Part shown: positions 10,646 to 20,266 of the stretch, in pieces
Numbering within the stretch: the stretch's first letter is position 1
How the letters are laid out: each line of letters opens with the position of its first letter
DNA from: Pilimelia terevasa
Lineage (GTDB): Bacteria > Actinomycetota > Actinomycetes > Mycobacteriales > Micromonosporaceae
DNA length: 64,000 nucleotides
Direction: 5' to 3'
NCBI RefSeq assembly: GCF_014647915.1
Contig: NZ_BMQC01000002.1
Location: 420,271 to 484,270, forward strand
Made by a program: the position numbers and the translations under genes
The notes under the pieces: model-generated
What the model was told of the DNA's origin: nothing
The model's input: only the letters and a program-made list of their open reading frames with translations
Database searches by the model: none

Positions 10646-12802
10646 ATGGGGCCTGAAGCGTCGCGGAACACGGTTCCCCGCGACCGGGCGGTACCGCTCT
10701 ACGGCTTCGCCCTGTTGATCACCATCGCCGCGGTCACGGCCTGCGCCGGCCCGCTGCGCCGCCTCGTCGACACGGTGCCCGACCTGCCGGCGGGCTTCTG
10801 GCTGATGGCGATCCTCGCGGTCGTCAGCGACGCCCGGCCCTTCGTCCCGCCCGGCCGCCGGGAGAGCTCGGCGATCTTCCCCTCGATCTGCTTCACCTTC
10901 GCGATCCTGCTCCAGTGGGGACTCGGCGCCGCCGCGGCGGTGCAGTGCGCGGCCGTCGTCGTGGCCGCGCTCCGGCAGCGGCAGGCGCTGTGGCGGGCGA
11001 GCTTCAACGTCGGGCAGTACACCCTCGCGCTCGCGGCCGCCGACCTGGTGCTGCGGCTGGGCGGGTCGGCGCCGCCGGGCGTACCGCAGCGGTGGGGCCA
11101 GGTGGCCCTGCTCGGGCTGGCCGGGCTGGCCTGGTTCGGCGTCAACAACGGCGCCGTGACCCTGGCCGTCCACCTGCGCTTCGGCGGCGGGTGGGCGCGC
11201 GCCTTCCCCGGCCTGGGGGTGGAGGCGCTGGCCACCGCCGCCCTGCTGCTGCTCAGCCCGATCATGCTCAGCGCCGCGTCGGCCACCCCGGCGCTGATTC
11301 CCCTAGTGCTCGTGCCGCTGTACGCGGTGTACCGGATGAGCCGGCTGGCCGCCGAGCAGATCGCCCGCGACCGGCTGGACACCCTCACCGGCCTGGCCAG
11401 CCGGACCGCCCTCGTCGCGGCCGTCGCCGCCCGGATCGCGGCCCCCGGCCGCGGCCGGCGCCCGCCGATGGCCCTGATCCTGCTCGACCTGGACCGCTTC
11501 CAGCACGTCAACGACGCCCTCGGCCACACCGTCGGCGACCAGCTCCTGGTCGAGGTCGGGCACCGGCTCACCGCGGCCGTCGGGCCCTCCGACGTGGTCG
11601 CGCGCCTCGGCGGCGACGAGTTCGCCGTCCTGTCCGTCGGCGTCGGCGGCGAGGCGCAGGCCCGGGAGCTGGCCGACCGGCTGTGCGCGGCCCTGCGCCC
11701 GCCCGTGGTCCTGGACGGGCTGCCGCTGGACGTGGACGCCTCGATGGGCATTGCGCTGTACCCGCGCCACGGCGACGACGTGCACACGCTGCTGCGCCGC
11801 GCCGACGTGGCGATGTACGAGGCCAAGCAGAGCAGCGCCGGGACCGCCGTGTACGCCCCGGAGTCCGACCACCACACCGCCGACCGGCTGGCCCTGCTCG
11901 CCGACCTGCGCCGGGCGCTGGAGGACCCGGCGGCCGACGAGATCGCCATGTATTACCAGCCCCAGGTGGACATCGCCACCGGCGAGGTCGTCGGCGTGGA
12001 GGCGCTGCTGCGCTGGCACCACCCGCGGCGCGGCCTGGTCGACCCGGAGGAGCTGATCCGGGTCGCCGAGCAGACGGCGGTGATGGCCCTGCTGACCCGG
12101 CGGGTCGTGGACACCGTCGTCCACCAGGTGGCCGCCTGGGCGGCGGCCGGCCGGCCGCTGCGCGCGTCGCTCAACGTCAGCGTCCGCGACCTGCACACCG
12201 GCGAACTCGTGGACCAGATCGCCCGGCTGCTCGCCGCGCACGACCTGCCGCCGTACCTGATCCAGTTGGAGATCACCGAGGGCGCGCTGATGGCCGACCC
12301 GCGCCGGGTGCTGGCCACCATCAGCCGGCTGGACCGCACCGGGGTGGCCATCGCGCTGGACGACTTCGGCACCGGCTACTCCTCGATGTCGCACCTGCGG
12401 CGGCTGCCGCTGACCGAGGTCAAGATCGACCGTTCGTTCGTCCTGGGCATGGCCGTGGACCCGGACGACGCGGCGATCGTCCGCTCGATCATCGAGCTGT
12501 CCGGCGCCCTCGGGCTGCGGGTGGTCGCCGAGGGCGTGGAGGACGAGCGGATCTGGCGGGCACTGCACGCCGCCGGCTGCCACGTCGCCCAGGGCTGGTT
12601 CCACGCCCGCCCGATGCCGGCCGACGAACTGATGACGTGGCTGGGGCGGTACCGGCCCGTGGTGCCCGCCCGCCTGCCGGCCCCGCGCCCGCTGGCCCCC
12701 CGCGACGGCGCCGCCGACGAGGCGCCCGCCGCCGCGACCGGCGCGACACGCGACGGACTCGCCGCGACCCCGGCCGCCTCGGCCAGCCCGCGCAGCAAAT
12801 AG
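10646..12802 (+). CDS. Membrane GGDEF-EAL protein (cyclic di-GMP turnover)
   Basis: A 718-residue sensor with about six N-terminal membrane helices (residues 10-225), then a GGDEF and an EAL domain. The cyclase motif [10 protein letters not shown] is exact (GGDEF at 322-326), so c-di-GMP synthesis is possible. The inhibitory RxxD site expected before it is absent (GPSD instead). The phosphodiesterase residues are present: EALLRW (E452), [39 protein letters not shown] and VAEGVEDE. Both activities therefore look intact, and the net direction cannot be told. The C terminus is Ala/Pro-rich. The ATG at 10646 follows GGAGG at 10633-10637. Confidence 0.95.
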   Translation: MGPEASRNTVPRDRAVPLYGFALLITIAAVTACAGPLRRLVDTVPDLPAGFWLMAILAVVSDARPFVPPGRRESSAIFPSICFTFAILLQWGLGAAAAVQCAAVVVAALRQRQALWRASFNVGQYTLALAAADLVLRLGGSAPPGVPQRWGQVALLGLAGLAWFGVNNGAVTLAVHLRFGGGWARAFPGLGVEALATAALLLLSPIMLSAASATPALIPLVLVPLYAVYRMSRLAAEQIARDRLDTLTGLASRTALVAAVAARIAAPGRGRRPPMALILLDLDRFQHVNDALGHTVGDQLLVEVGHRLTAAVGPSDVVARLGGDEFAVLSVGVGGEAQARELADRLCAALRPPVVLDGLPLDVDASMGIALYPRHGDDVHTLLRRADVAMYEAKQSSAGTAVYAPESDHHTADRLALLADLRRALEDPAADEIAMYYQPQVDIATGEVVGVEALLRWHHPRRGLVDPEELIRVAEQTAVMALLTRRVVDTVVHQVAAWAAAGRPLRASLNVSVRDLHTGELVDQIARLLAAHDLPPYLIQLEITEGALMADPRRVLATISRLDRTGVAIALDDFGTGYSSMSHLRRLPLTEVKIDRSFVLGMAVDPDDAAIVRSIIELSGALGLRVVAEGVEDERIWRALHAAGCHVAQGWFHARPMPADELMTWLGRYRPVVPARLPAPRPLAPRDGAADEAPAAATGATRDGLAATPAASASPRSK

Positions 12803-12847
12803 ACTCCACGGGTCGCACCCGCACCCACCCGTCACCGAGGGGGACCG

Positions 12848-13147
12848 ATGGCCGCCATCTCCCGCGAGGAGGTCGCGCACCTGGCGCGCCTGTCGCGGCT
12901 CGCCGTCACCGACGCCGAGCTGGACCAGTTCGCCGGGCAGCTCGACGTCATTCTCCAGGCGGTCGCCCGCGTCGGCGAGGTGGTGGCGGCGGACATCCCG
13001 CCGACCTCGCACTCGGTGCCGCTGACCAACGTCCTGCGCGCCGACGAGGTACGCCCCGGGCTGGCGCGGGACGAGGCGCTGGCCGGCGCGCCCGACGCGT
13101 ACGAGGACCGTTTCCGGGTGCCGCGCATCCTGGACGAGGAGGCGTGA
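12848..13147 (+). CDS. gatC: Asp-tRNA(Asn)/Glu-tRNA(Gln) amidotransferase subunit C
   Basis: GatC is the small stabilising subunit of GatCAB, which amidates Glu-tRNA-Gln and Asp-tRNA-Asn. It is 99 residues, normal length, with [19 protein letters not shown] at the N terminus, [14 protein letters not shown] and a C-terminal VPRILDEEA. The ATG follows GAGGGGG. gatA starts two bases after its stop. Confidence 0.96.
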   Translation: MAAISREEVAHLARLSRLAVTDAELDQFAGQLDVILQAVARVGEVVAADIPPTSHSVPLTNVLRADEVRPGLARDEALAGAPDAYEDRFRVPRILDEEA

Positions 13148-13149
13148 GC

Positions 13150-14625
13150 ATGACCGATCTCACCACCGCGACCGCCGAGCAGCTCGGCCGCGCCATCGCC
13201 GCGGGCGAGTCGTCCGCGGAGGAGGTCACCCGGGCCCACCTGGACCGGATCGCCGCCGTGGACGCGCGCGTGCACGCCTTCCTGCACGTCGACGCCGACG
13301 GCGCGCTGGCCGCCGCCCGGGCCGTGGACGCCCGCCGCGCCGCCGGGGAGGCGCTCGGCCCGCTGGCCGGCGTGCCGGTCGCCGTCAAGGACGTGCTGTG
13401 CACCCGGGGGGTGCCGACCACCGCGGGCTCGAAGATCCTGGAGGGCTGGCGGCCGCCGTACGACGCGACGCTCGTCGCCCGCCTGCGCGAGGCCGGCATG
13501 GTGATCCTCGGCAAGACCAACATGGACGAGTTCGCGATGGGCTCCTCCACCGAGTACTCCGCGTACGGCCCGACCCGCAACCCGTGGGACCTCGGCCGGA
13601 TCCCGGGCGGCTCCGGCGGCGGCTCGGCCGCGGCCGTGGCCGGCTACGAGGCCCCGCTGGCCATCGGCACCGACACCGGCGGCTCGATCCGCCAGCCGGG
13701 CGCGGTCACCGGCACCGTCGGCGTCAAACCCACCTACGGCGGCACCTCCCGCTACGGCCTGGTCGCCTTCTCGTCCTCGCTGGACACCCCGGGCCCCTGC
13801 GCCCGCACCGTCACCGACGCCGCTCTGCTGCACGCGGTGATCGGCGGCCACGACCCGATGGACTCCACGTCGATCCCCGCGCCCGTGCCGCCGGTCGTCG
13901 AGGCGGCCCGCCGGGGCGCCTCGGGCGACCTGTCCGGCGTCCGGCTGGGCGTGGTGGCCGAGTTCGCGGGCGACGGCGCCGAGCCGGGCGTGGCCGCGGT
14001 GTTCCGGGACACCGTCGCGCGCCTGACGAAGCTCGGCGCGGAGATCGTCGAGGTCTCCTGCCCCCACTTCGCGTACGCGCTGCCGGCGTACTACCTGATC
14101 GCGCCGAGCGAGTGCTCCTCGAACCTGGCCCGCTTCGACGGCGTCCGGTTCGGCCTGCGCACCGGCGACGACGGCCAGCGCTCGCTGGAGGAGGTCATGT
14201 CGATGACCCGCGAGGCGGGCTTCGGCGCGGAGGTGAAGCGGCGCATCATCCTCGGCGCGTACGCCCTGTCCTCGGGCTACTACGACGCGTACTACGGGCA
14301 GGCCCAGAAGGTCCGCACGCTGATCACCCGGGACTTCACGGCGGCGTTCGGCAGGGTCGACGCGCTGATCTCGCCCACGACCCCGTTCGTGGCGTTCCCG
14401 TTCGGCGCGCGCACCTCGGACCCGTACCAGATGTACCTGGCTGACCTGTACACGATCCCGACCAACCTGTACGGCGGCCCGGCGATCTCCGTACCGGCCG
14501 GCCTGTCCGACGGCCTCCCGGTCGGCCTCCAGGTGATGGCGCCGACGATGGCCGACGACCGGATGTACCGGGTCGCCGCCGCGCTGGAGGCCGCCGTCGG
14601 CCCGCTCGCGCCGCCGGCCTTGTAG
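13150..14625 (+). CDS. gatA: Asp-tRNA(Asn)/Glu-tRNA(Gln) amidotransferase subunit A
   Basis: GatA is the amidase that releases ammonia from glutamine for GatB. The 491-residue product has the amidase-signature triad: the lysine in VPVAVKDVL near residue 80, the cis-serine in [12 protein letters not shown] and the nucleophilic serine in [16 protein letters not shown] near residue 179. The ATG at 13150 lies directly after the gatC stop. gatB, normally next, is 3.6 kb further on, beyond an ATPase/DUF4276 pair and three other genes. The annotated start avoids a very long upstream extension in the same frame that is only an open shadow of the GGDEF-EAL gene. Confidence 0.96.
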   Translation: MTDLTTATAEQLGRAIAAGESSAEEVTRAHLDRIAAVDARVHAFLHVDADGALAAARAVDARRAAGEALGPLAGVPVAVKDVLCTRGVPTTAGSKILEGWRPPYDATLVARLREAGMVILGKTNMDEFAMGSSTEYSAYGPTRNPWDLGRIPGGSGGGSAAAVAGYEAPLAIGTDTGGSIRQPGAVTGTVGVKPTYGGTSRYGLVAFSSSLDTPGPCARTVTDAALLHAVIGGHDPMDSTSIPAPVPPVVEAARRGASGDLSGVRLGVVAEFAGDGAEPGVAAVFRDTVARLTKLGAEIVEVSCPHFAYALPAYYLIAPSECSSNLARFDGVRFGLRTGDDGQRSLEEVMSMTREAGFGAEVKRRIILGAYALSSGYYDAYYGQAQKVRTLITRDFTAAFGRVDALISPTTPFVAFPFGARTSDPYQMYLADLYTIPTNLYGGPAISVPAGLSDGLPVGLQVMAPTMADDRMYRVAAALEAAVGPLAPPAL

Positions 14626-14636
14626 CGGGAGTCGCC

Positions 14637-16028
14637 GTGCTCACCCGGATCGAGATCGACGGCTTCAAGACCTTCCGTGGCTTCGCACTGGACGTCCCGC
14701 CACTGCTCACGGTCGTCGGCCGCAACGCCGCGGGCAAGTCCAACCTTTTCGACGCGCTCCAGTTCCTGCGGCTGTTGGCGACGGAGCCCCTCCTCCACGC
14801 GGTGCAGCACACCCGCGGAGACCTGGCCGAACTGCTGCACCGCTACGCGGACGGCAGTCACGCCGACCGGATGCGGTTCGCGGTGGAGGTACTGCTCGAC
14901 GGCGCTGCCGTGGACGCGTTCGGCGACCGGGCAGTGGTGACCCACTCCCGACTCCGCTACGAGGTGGAGATCGAAGCCCGCCGGGTCGACCTGAGCCTGC
15001 GACCATTCGTCGTCGACGAAAGGGTCCAGCGGATCAGGAAAGCCGACGACAGGTGGATCAGGCAGTTTCCGCCGCAGGTCGCCGAGCGGCTCGCGGTCTA
15101 CTCGCTGAACCGCAAGCCGCTGCTGGACGTGGACGCCGACCCCGAGCGGCCACGGTTCAAGATCTACCAGCAGGGGTCACAGGGCCAGCCGCGCCAGCTA
15201 CCGGCCGCCGATGCCACGGCGACGGCGCTGTCGAGCATCACGACCGCCAACGACTTTCCGCTTCTGTTCGCCCTCCAGCGTGAGATCGCCAACTGGCGCC
15301 TCCTCCACCTCGACCCGACGGCGCTGCGGATGGCGGACTCCTACGACGACCCGGACAGCCTCTCGGGTACGGGCCAACACCTGCCCAACACCCTGCGGCG
15401 CGTCAGCCGGGAGACGGGTACCGGGGATCGCCCCGAGGGAGTGCTGAACGATATCTCGGCGGACCTGGCCAGCGTCGTGGCCGGCATCCAGGGCGTGCGG
15501 ATCAGCGACGACCCCGGACGCCGGCAGCGGCAGGTGGAGGTGCTCACCAACGGCGAGGCGCCGTTCCTGGCGCGCGTCTCGTCCGACGGCACGCTGCGTA
15601 CCGTCGCGCTGCTTGCCGCCCTCTACGAGCCGCGCGGCGCGGGTCTCGTGTGCTTCGAGGAGCCCGAGAACGGGGTGTTCCCGCAGCGGTTGCAGGTACT
15701 GATGCGCCATCTGCGTACGCAGGTCGAACGCGGGCTTGAGCGGCGGATCTCCGGTGCGGCCGAGACGCCGGTCCAGCTTGTGGTCAGCAGCCACTCGCCG
15801 GCGATCCTGCACACCCTGTCCCACGATCCCGGCAGTCTCGTCCAGCAGAACGTGATCTGGCTGGACGCGGTGACGCGGACGGAGGGCAGCGGGCGGGTCA
15901 GCCGGGTGACCCGCTGGCGTGCCGTGCGCGACCGCGTGCAGCCCCTGCTCGCCGACCCGGAGGTCCACGTGGTGAGCGATGCCGAGATCGCCGCCTACGA
16001 GGTGCGCGAGTCGCTGGGCGACCCGTGA
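14637..16028 (+). CDS. AAA ATPase of the RecF/OLD-like (AAA_21) group
   Basis: This 463-residue ATPase has a RecF/SMC-like head. The N terminus LTRIEIDGFKTFRGFALDV is the typical first strand; Walker A is GRNAAGKSNLFDALQFL (about residues 28-44). The ABC-like signature region is SDGTLRTVALLAALYEP, Walker B is GLVCFEEPENGVFPQ, and the switch histidine is in VVSSHSPAILHTL. No TOPRIM nuclease domain is fused to it. The next gene, a DUF4276 protein, overlaps its stop (GTGA), so the two form one module. ATPases of this kind paired with a small TOPRIM-like or RloB-like protein act in phage defence in several systems; this role is inferred. The start is GTG, 11 bases after gatA. Confidence 0.88.
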   Translation: MLTRIEIDGFKTFRGFALDVPPLLTVVGRNAAGKSNLFDALQFLRLLATEPLLHAVQHTRGDLAELLHRYADGSHADRMRFAVEVLLDGAAVDAFGDRAVVTHSRLRYEVEIEARRVDLSLRPFVVDERVQRIRKADDRWIRQFPPQVAERLAVYSLNRKPLLDVDADPERPRFKIYQQGSQGQPRQLPAADATATALSSITTANDFPLLFALQREIANWRLLHLDPTALRMADSYDDPDSLSGTGQHLPNTLRRVSRETGTGDRPEGVLNDISADLASVVAGIQGVRISDDPGRRQRQVEVLTNGEAPFLARVSSDGTLRTVALLAALYEPRGAGLVCFEEPENGVFPQRLQVLMRHLRTQVERGLERRISGAAETPVQLVVSSHSPAILHTLSHDPGSLVQQNVIWLDAVTRTEGSGRVSRVTRWRAVRDRVQPLLADPEVHVVSDAEIAAYEVRESLGDP

Positions 16029-16654
16029 GATACCTGTCATGCGCTCTCCTGGCCGAGGGCACCAGCGACGACCGCATCTACCCGGGCCTGCTGGGGCGTG
16101 CGTTGGAACGCATGTGCGCGCACCACTTCGACTTTCCGGTGGAGGTCGCCGACGTGATGCCGGTTCGCTGCCGCACCGGTCCGCCCAGCGTGGAGGAGAT
16201 CCTGGGTGTCGCGGCGCGCAACAGCGGCAGCTTCGACCTCGTCTTCGCGCACCGCGACGCCGGGGCGAACGGCGAGCGCGTCGAACGCGAGTGGCGGGAG
16301 CCGCTGCGGCAGCGGTGGACCGCCGCCACCGGGCGCCTGGTCACGGTGGTGCCGATGCGCGAGACGGAGGCCTGGATCCTCGCGGACGGACAGGCGCTCC
16401 GCCGCGCCCTGGGGGTGAGCTGGTCGGACGACGAGCTGGGCGTACCCCGGTCGGCGGCCGCCGTCGAGCGCGTACCTGATCCGAAGGTGCCGTTGCAGCA
16501 GCTCGGCATCCGCATCCGCCGGCCCGTCACCGACTACTACGAGCGGCTGGCCGGACTGATCACTCTGGACGTCCTCGACAAGGTGCCCTCTTTCGCCCGC
16601 TGGCGCGAGGACACGTTGCAGGCGTTGCGTGAGCTGTGGGGGAGTGGGAGATAG
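16025..16654 (+). CDS. DUF4276 family protein (TOPRIM-like effector candidate)
   Basis: A 209-residue protein that begins LSCALLAEGTSDDRIYPGLL, with an acidic E and D pair after the first strand, continues FDLVFAHRDAGANGERVE in the position of the TOPRIM Asp motif, and has VVPMRETEAWILADGQAL, which is the most conserved DUF4276 stretch. DUF4276 proteins nearly always sit next to an AAA_21 ATPase, as here. The GTG start overlaps the ATPase stop by four bases. I infer a nuclease or related effector licensed by the ATPase, as in OLD-like and PARIS-like systems, but nuclease activity is unproven for this family. Confidence 0.85.
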   Translation: MRYLSCALLAEGTSDDRIYPGLLGRALERMCAHHFDFPVEVADVMPVRCRTGPPSVEEILGVAARNSGSFDLVFAHRDAGANGERVEREWREPLRQRWTAATGRLVTVVPMRETEAWILADGQALRRALGVSWSDDELGVPRSAAAVERVPDPKVPLQQLGIRIRRPVTDYYERLAGLITLDVLDKVPSFARWREDTLQALRELWGSGR

Positions 16655-16656
16655 GG

Positions 16657-16863
16657 ATGCGCGACATCGAGGTCGGGGCGGGTGGGATCCGGCTGGGTCA
16701 GCTACTCAAGCTGGCGGACCTGGTCGAGACCGGCGGGGACGCCAAGGAGCTGATCGCCGACGGGGAGGTCCGGGTCAACGGCGAGGTGGAGCGGCGGCGC
16801 GGCCGGCAGTTGGTCCGCGGCGACGTCGTCGCGCTGGGCGGCCGGCGCTGCCGCGTCGCCTGA
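16657..16863 (+). CDS. Small S4-domain RNA-binding protein
   Basis: A 68-residue protein that is essentially one S4 domain: IRLGQLLKLADLVETGGDAK, then ELIADGEVRVNGEVE and RRRGRQLVRGDVVAL, the alpha-L fold used by pseudouridine synthases and ribosomal protein S4. It matches the YbcJ/RlbA-type stand-alone S4 group. The ATG at 16657 is two bases after the DUF4276 stop, with GGGAG upstream. It is probably a core-genome gene whose upstream neighbour changed when the ATPase module arrived. Confidence 0.9.
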   Translation: MRDIEVGAGGIRLGQLLKLADLVETGGDAKELIADGEVRVNGEVERRRGRQLVRGDVVALGGRRCRVA

Positions 16864-16895
16864 CGCGCGGCCCGCCGGTGTGCTGAGGTATGGGT

Positions 16896-17360
16896 ATGCG
16901 CGAACACCAGTACGCCGTGACGGTCGCCTGGACCGGTGACCGCGGCGCCGGTACCACCGGCTACCGCTCCTACGACCGCACCCACGTGGTGACCGCCGAC
17001 GGTCCGCCGCCGCTGGCCGGCAGCGCCGACCGGGCGTTCCACGGCGACGCCGACCGGTGGAACCCCGAGCAGCTCCTGCTCGCGGCCCTGGCCCAGTGCC
17101 ACATGCTGTCCTATCTGCACCTGTGCGCCGTGGGCGGCGTCGTGGTCACCGGGTACACCGACCGGGCGGAGGGCGCGATGCGGGCCGGCCGCGAGGGCGG
17201 GTCCTTCACGTCCGCCACGCTGCGTCCCGAGGTCGTCGTCGCCGACCCGGGGATGTGCGAACGGGCCCTGGCGCTGCACGCCGACGCGCACCGGGCCTGC
17301 TTCATCGCCGCGTCGGTGAACTTCCCCGTGGCCCACGAGCCGACCGTGCTGACCCGCTGA
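16896..17360 (+). CDS. OsmC family peroxide-reducing protein
   Basis: OsmC/Ohr proteins reduce organic hydroperoxides with two cysteines. Both are present here: LLLAALAQCHMLSYLHLC near residue 70 and HRACFIAASVNFPVAHEP near the C terminus, as in the active family. The RTHVV and WNPEQLL elements that bind substrate are also visible. I chose ATG 16896 because GAGG (16885-16888) is seven bases away; ATG 16890 is too close. The gene converges with the YqeB-like gene. Whether it is Ohr, OsmC or a YhfA-like protein cannot be settled by eye. Confidence 0.9.
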   Translation: MREHQYAVTVAWTGDRGAGTTGYRSYDRTHVVTADGPPPLAGSADRAFHGDADRWNPEQLLLAALAQCHMLSYLHLCAVGGVVVTGYTDRAEGAMRAGREGGSFTSATLRPEVVVADPGMCERALALHADAHRACFIAASVNFPVAHEPTVLTR

Positions 17361-17395
17361 CGGGCGGCCTTGCGGGGTGGTTCAGCCGGGGTGGT

Positions 17396-18088
17396 TCAGC
17401 CGGGCGGGGTGGTCCGGCGCCAGTACTGGTCGCGTTTGCGGTCGTGCACGACGAGGTCCGCGGTGGCCACCGTGCGGCGCAGCTCGTCCGCGGTGTCGCG
17501 CAGGCCCCGCGCCCGGGCGTCGGCGCGCGCCTTCAGCAGCGCGTTGACGGTCGGGGTGAGGGCCGGGTCGTCCGGGACGAACCGGCGGTAGGACTTCTCG
17601 TGCGGGTCGCCGTCGGGGCACCACGGCCAGCGGTGGGCGGTCAGCGCCGCGCCGAGGCCGCCCGCGGGCAGGTCGCCCTTGACGCGCAGCGCCTCCTCGC
17701 CCGCGGCGCCGAGGACGACGACATCGGCGCGCTCGACGTACACCGCCGTCGTGGCCGCCCGCGGTACGGAGTGGGCGGCGCTGAGCCGGCGGATCGTCAG
17801 GGTGTCGTCGGTGACGGTGGCGGTGAGCTGCCCGGCCCACAGGTGGTAGGCGACGTACCCGCCGGCCAGGAGGCCGAGGACGGGGAAGCTCAGGGTGCCC
17901 AGCGGCTCGCCGAGAGCGGCGAGCCGACGCCACAGGCCGCCCAGCGGCAGCGGCACCCCGCCGTGCGCGACCAGCCAGTCGACGGCCCGGCGGGCTCCCC
18001 AGCCGAGCAGCGCGCCGCCCGCCGTGCAGGCGGCGACGCCGCCGCCCAGGACGCACCGTGACCGCCGCACCCGCGTCGCGCTCCCCAT
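17396..18088 (-). CDS. YqeB-like membrane protein
   Basis: A 230-residue protein with two N-terminal membrane helices (about residues 15-35 and 60-85) and a soluble C-terminal half that starts LTATVTDDTLTIRR, a PH-like beta pattern, and ends with charged helices. The organisation resembles actinobacterial proteins annotated YqeB, of unknown function. ATG 18088 has GGAGAA about ten bases upstream; a GTG at 18106 would add six residues. It converges with the OsmC gene, leaving only 35 bases that contain two copies of GGGGTGGTTCAGCC. Confidence 0.7.
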   Translation of the reverse strand: MGSATRVRRSRCVLGGGVAACTAGGALLGWGARRAVDWLVAHGGVPLPLGGLWRRLAALGEPLGTLSFPVLGLLAGGYVAYHLWAGQLTATVTDDTLTIRRLSAAHSVPRAATTAVYVERADVVVLGAAGEEALRVKGDLPAGGLGAALTAHRWPWCPDGDPHEKSYRRFVPDDPALTPTVNALLKARADARARGLRDTADELRRTVATADLVVHDRKRDQYWRRTTPPG

Positions 18089-18176
18089 CGGGCCATTCTC
18101 CGCCACCGCGGCGCGCCGTGTCCGCCCCGCCCGCGCGCGCCGGTGGGGGAGCGCAGCCCGGGGCGGGCGTGGCGGC

Positions 18177-18182
18177 TAGGCT
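18177..18182 (+). promoter_or_regulatory. Candidate -10 box of gatB
   Basis: TAGGCT lies 39 bases before the gatB ATG and would give a leader of about 33 bases that includes the GGGAGG ribosome site at 18210-18215. It indicates that gatB now has its own promoter apart from gatCA. Confidence 0.5.
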
Positions 18183-18221
18183 GGTGGGGTTGTCGGTCGG
18201 GTGTTCGCCGGGAGGCTGTGG

Positions 18222-19715
18222 ATGGGCGCGATCGTGTCGCCGTCGTACGAGGACGTGACCAGTCGGTACGAGCCCGTGGTCGGCCTGGAGACGCACGTGG
18301 AGCTGGGTACGAACACCAAGATGTTCTGCGCCTGCCCCACCGGGTTCGGCGCCGCTCCGAACACCCAGATCTGCCCGGTGTGCCTGGGCCTGCCGGGCTC
18401 GCTGCCGGTGGCCAACGCCGCCGCGATCGAGGCGACGATCCGCATCGGGCTGGCGCTGAACTGCACCATCGCGTCGTGGTGCCGGTTCGCCCGGAAGAAC
18501 TACTTCTACCCGGACATGCCGAAGAACTACCAGATCAGCCAGTACGACGAGCCCCTGTGCGGGGAGGGCTGGCTGGACATCGACCTCGACGGCGAGACGG
18601 TGCGGATCGGCATCGAGCGCGTGCACCTGGAGGAGGACACCGGCAAGACCCTCCACGTCGGCGGCGCCACCGGCCGCATCCACGGAGCCAGCGAGTCCCT
18701 GGTGGACTACAACCGGGCCGGCATCCCGCTCGTGGAGATCGTCACCAAGCCGATCCCCGGCACCGGCGCGCGCGCCCCGCAGGTCGCCCGGGCGTACGTC
18801 ACCGAGCTGCGCGACGTGGTCCGCTCCCTGGGCGTCTCGGACGTGCGCATGGAGCAGGGCTCGATGCGCTGCGACGTCAACACCTCGCTGAACCTCCCGG
18901 GCGCCGCCTGGGGCACTCGCACCGAGACGAAGAACGTCAACTCGCTGCGCAGCGTCGAGCGCGCCGTGCGCAGTGAGATGGTCCGCCAGGCCGGCCTCCT
19001 GGACGCGGGCGTGCCGATCCACCAGGAGACGCGGCACTTCCACGAGGACACCGGCGACACCACGCCGGGCCGCTCGAAGGAGACGGCGACGGACTACCGG
19101 TACTTCCCCGAGCCCGACCTGGTGCCGCTGGCGCCGGACGCCGCCTGGGTGGCCGAGCTGAAGGACGCCCTGCCCGAGCTGCCGCGGGTACACCGCCAGC
19201 GGCTGCAGGCGGCGTGGGAGCTCAGCGACGCGGAGATGGCCGCGGTCCTCAACGCCGGCGCGGTCGAGCTAATCGAGCAGACCGTGGCGGCGGGCGCCAC
19301 CGCGGCCGGCGCCCGCAAGTGGTGGCTCGGCGACCTGGCCCGGCGCGCCAACGAGCAGGGCGTCGAGCTGGCGGCGGTCGGTGTCACCCCCGCGCACGTC
19401 GCGGCGCTGCAGGCCCTGGTCGACGAGGGCCGGCTCAACGACAAGCTGGCCCGGGTGGTACTGGAGGGCGTCGTCGCGGGCGAGGGCGACCCGGCCGCCG
19501 TCATGTCCGCCCGCGGGCTGGCGGTCGTGTCCGACACCGGGGCGCTGACCGCCGCGGTGGACGCGGCGATCGAGGCCAACCCGGACGTCGCCGCCAAGGT
19601 CCGCGACGGCAAGGTCGCCGCCGCGGGCGCGCTCGTGGGGGCGGTCATGAAGACCACCGGCGGGCAGGCGGACGCGCGGACGGTCCGCGAACTGATCATC
19701 GCCCGACTTAGCTGA
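18222..19715 (+). CDS. gatB: Asp-tRNA(Asn)/Glu-tRNA(Gln) amidotransferase subunit B
   Basis: GatB binds the mischarged tRNA and performs the transamidation. It is 497 residues, normal size, with [20 protein letters not shown] at the start, FCACPTGFG and [13 protein letters not shown] (zinc region), [19 protein letters not shown], and the helical/YqeY-like tail ending [12 protein letters not shown]. The first in-frame ATG after the ribosome site is 18222; an upstream in-frame ATG at 18201 is not needed. It completes GatCAB although detached from gatCA. Confidence 0.96.
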   Translation: MGAIVSPSYEDVTSRYEPVVGLETHVELGTNTKMFCACPTGFGAAPNTQICPVCLGLPGSLPVANAAAIEATIRIGLALNCTIASWCRFARKNYFYPDMPKNYQISQYDEPLCGEGWLDIDLDGETVRIGIERVHLEEDTGKTLHVGGATGRIHGASESLVDYNRAGIPLVEIVTKPIPGTGARAPQVARAYVTELRDVVRSLGVSDVRMEQGSMRCDVNTSLNLPGAAWGTRTETKNVNSLRSVERAVRSEMVRQAGLLDAGVPIHQETRHFHEDTGDTTPGRSKETATDYRYFPEPDLVPLAPDAAWVAELKDALPELPRVHRQRLQAAWELSDAEMAAVLNAGAVELIEQTVAAGATAAGARKWWLGDLARRANEQGVELAAVGVTPAHVAALQALVDEGRLNDKLARVVLEGVVAGEGDPAAVMSARGLAVVSDTGALTAAVDAAIEANPDVAAKVRDGKVAAAGALVGAVMKTTGGQADARTVRELIIARLS

Positions 19716-19739
19716 CGGCCACGCCGCCCGGCCGGGGAG

Positions 19740-20249
19740 CTACTGGCAGACCGGGGCGCGGCGCGACGTGGGCCGGAACGTGACCACCGGGTGGACGCCC
19801 GCGGCGACCCGTCGCAGGTCGATGACGAACCGGGCCGTGCGCGGGTCGACCAGCGTCATGGTGCCGGCCGTGTAGCCGGTGTAGGTGCTCAGGCCGGCGT
19901 TGTCCGGCCGGGTCGCCGGCTCCGACCGCCGCGACGAGGCCAGCCACGTCCGGCCGCCGAACCGGGCGAACGCGATCCCGCAGTGGGTGTACAGGTCGTA
20001 GGGGTACGCCTCGCCGCGCACCGGCCGCCGCGGCCCCGTGCGCGGCCGGCCCGGGTCGGTCGGGTCCACGGAGGCGCCGCCGGGCCCGCGGGTCGGCGGG
20101 TCGGCGGCCGTGGCGGCGCCCGCCTGTGCGACCCCGGCGGGTGCGGCGGCGTCCCCCGCGGCGACGGGGGCGCACCCCGCGCCCCCCGCGAGCGCCGCGG
20201 CGAGGCCGAGGCCGGTGGCGGCGCGGCGGATGCCGGTGGTGCGGGGCAT
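19740..20249 (-). CDS. Exported protein, possible lipoprotein
   Basis: A 169-residue protein with an export signal (basic start PRTTGIRR, hydrophobic GLGLAAALAGGAGC). The cysteine could be lipidated, but its -3 residue is Gly rather than Leu, so the lipobox is weak. After an Ala/Pro/Gly linker comes a compact domain with YPYDLYTHCGIAFARFGG and TMTLVDPRTARFVIDLR. I do not recognise the family. It follows the metalloprotease gene: a GTG at 20270 overlaps the protease stop, but GGAAGGG before ATG 20249 makes that start more likely. It could be an inhibitor, partner or substrate of the protease; that is a guess. Confidence 0.75.
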   Translation of the reverse strand: MPRTTGIRRAATGLGLAAALAGGAGCAPVAAGDAAAPAGVAQAGAATAADPPTRGPGGASVDPTDPGRPRTGPRRPVRGEAYPYDLYTHCGIAFARFGGRTWLASSRRSEPATRPDNAGLSTYTGYTAGTMTLVDPRTARFVIDLRRVAAGVHPVVTFRPTSRRAPVCQ

Positions 20250-20266
20250 GGCGGGCCCTTCCGTGG

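Noticed and set aside
10915..13149. In-frame extension of gatA across the GGDEF-EAL gene
   Set aside because: The extension is Arg/Pro/Gly-rich shadow sequence; gatA has its expected N terminus at 13150, directly after gatC.
17361..17395. Two copies of a 14-base GGGGTGGTTCAGCC unit as an attachment site
   Set aside because: They are adjacent, lie between two convergent core genes and flank nothing. A simple tandem duplication is the better explanation.
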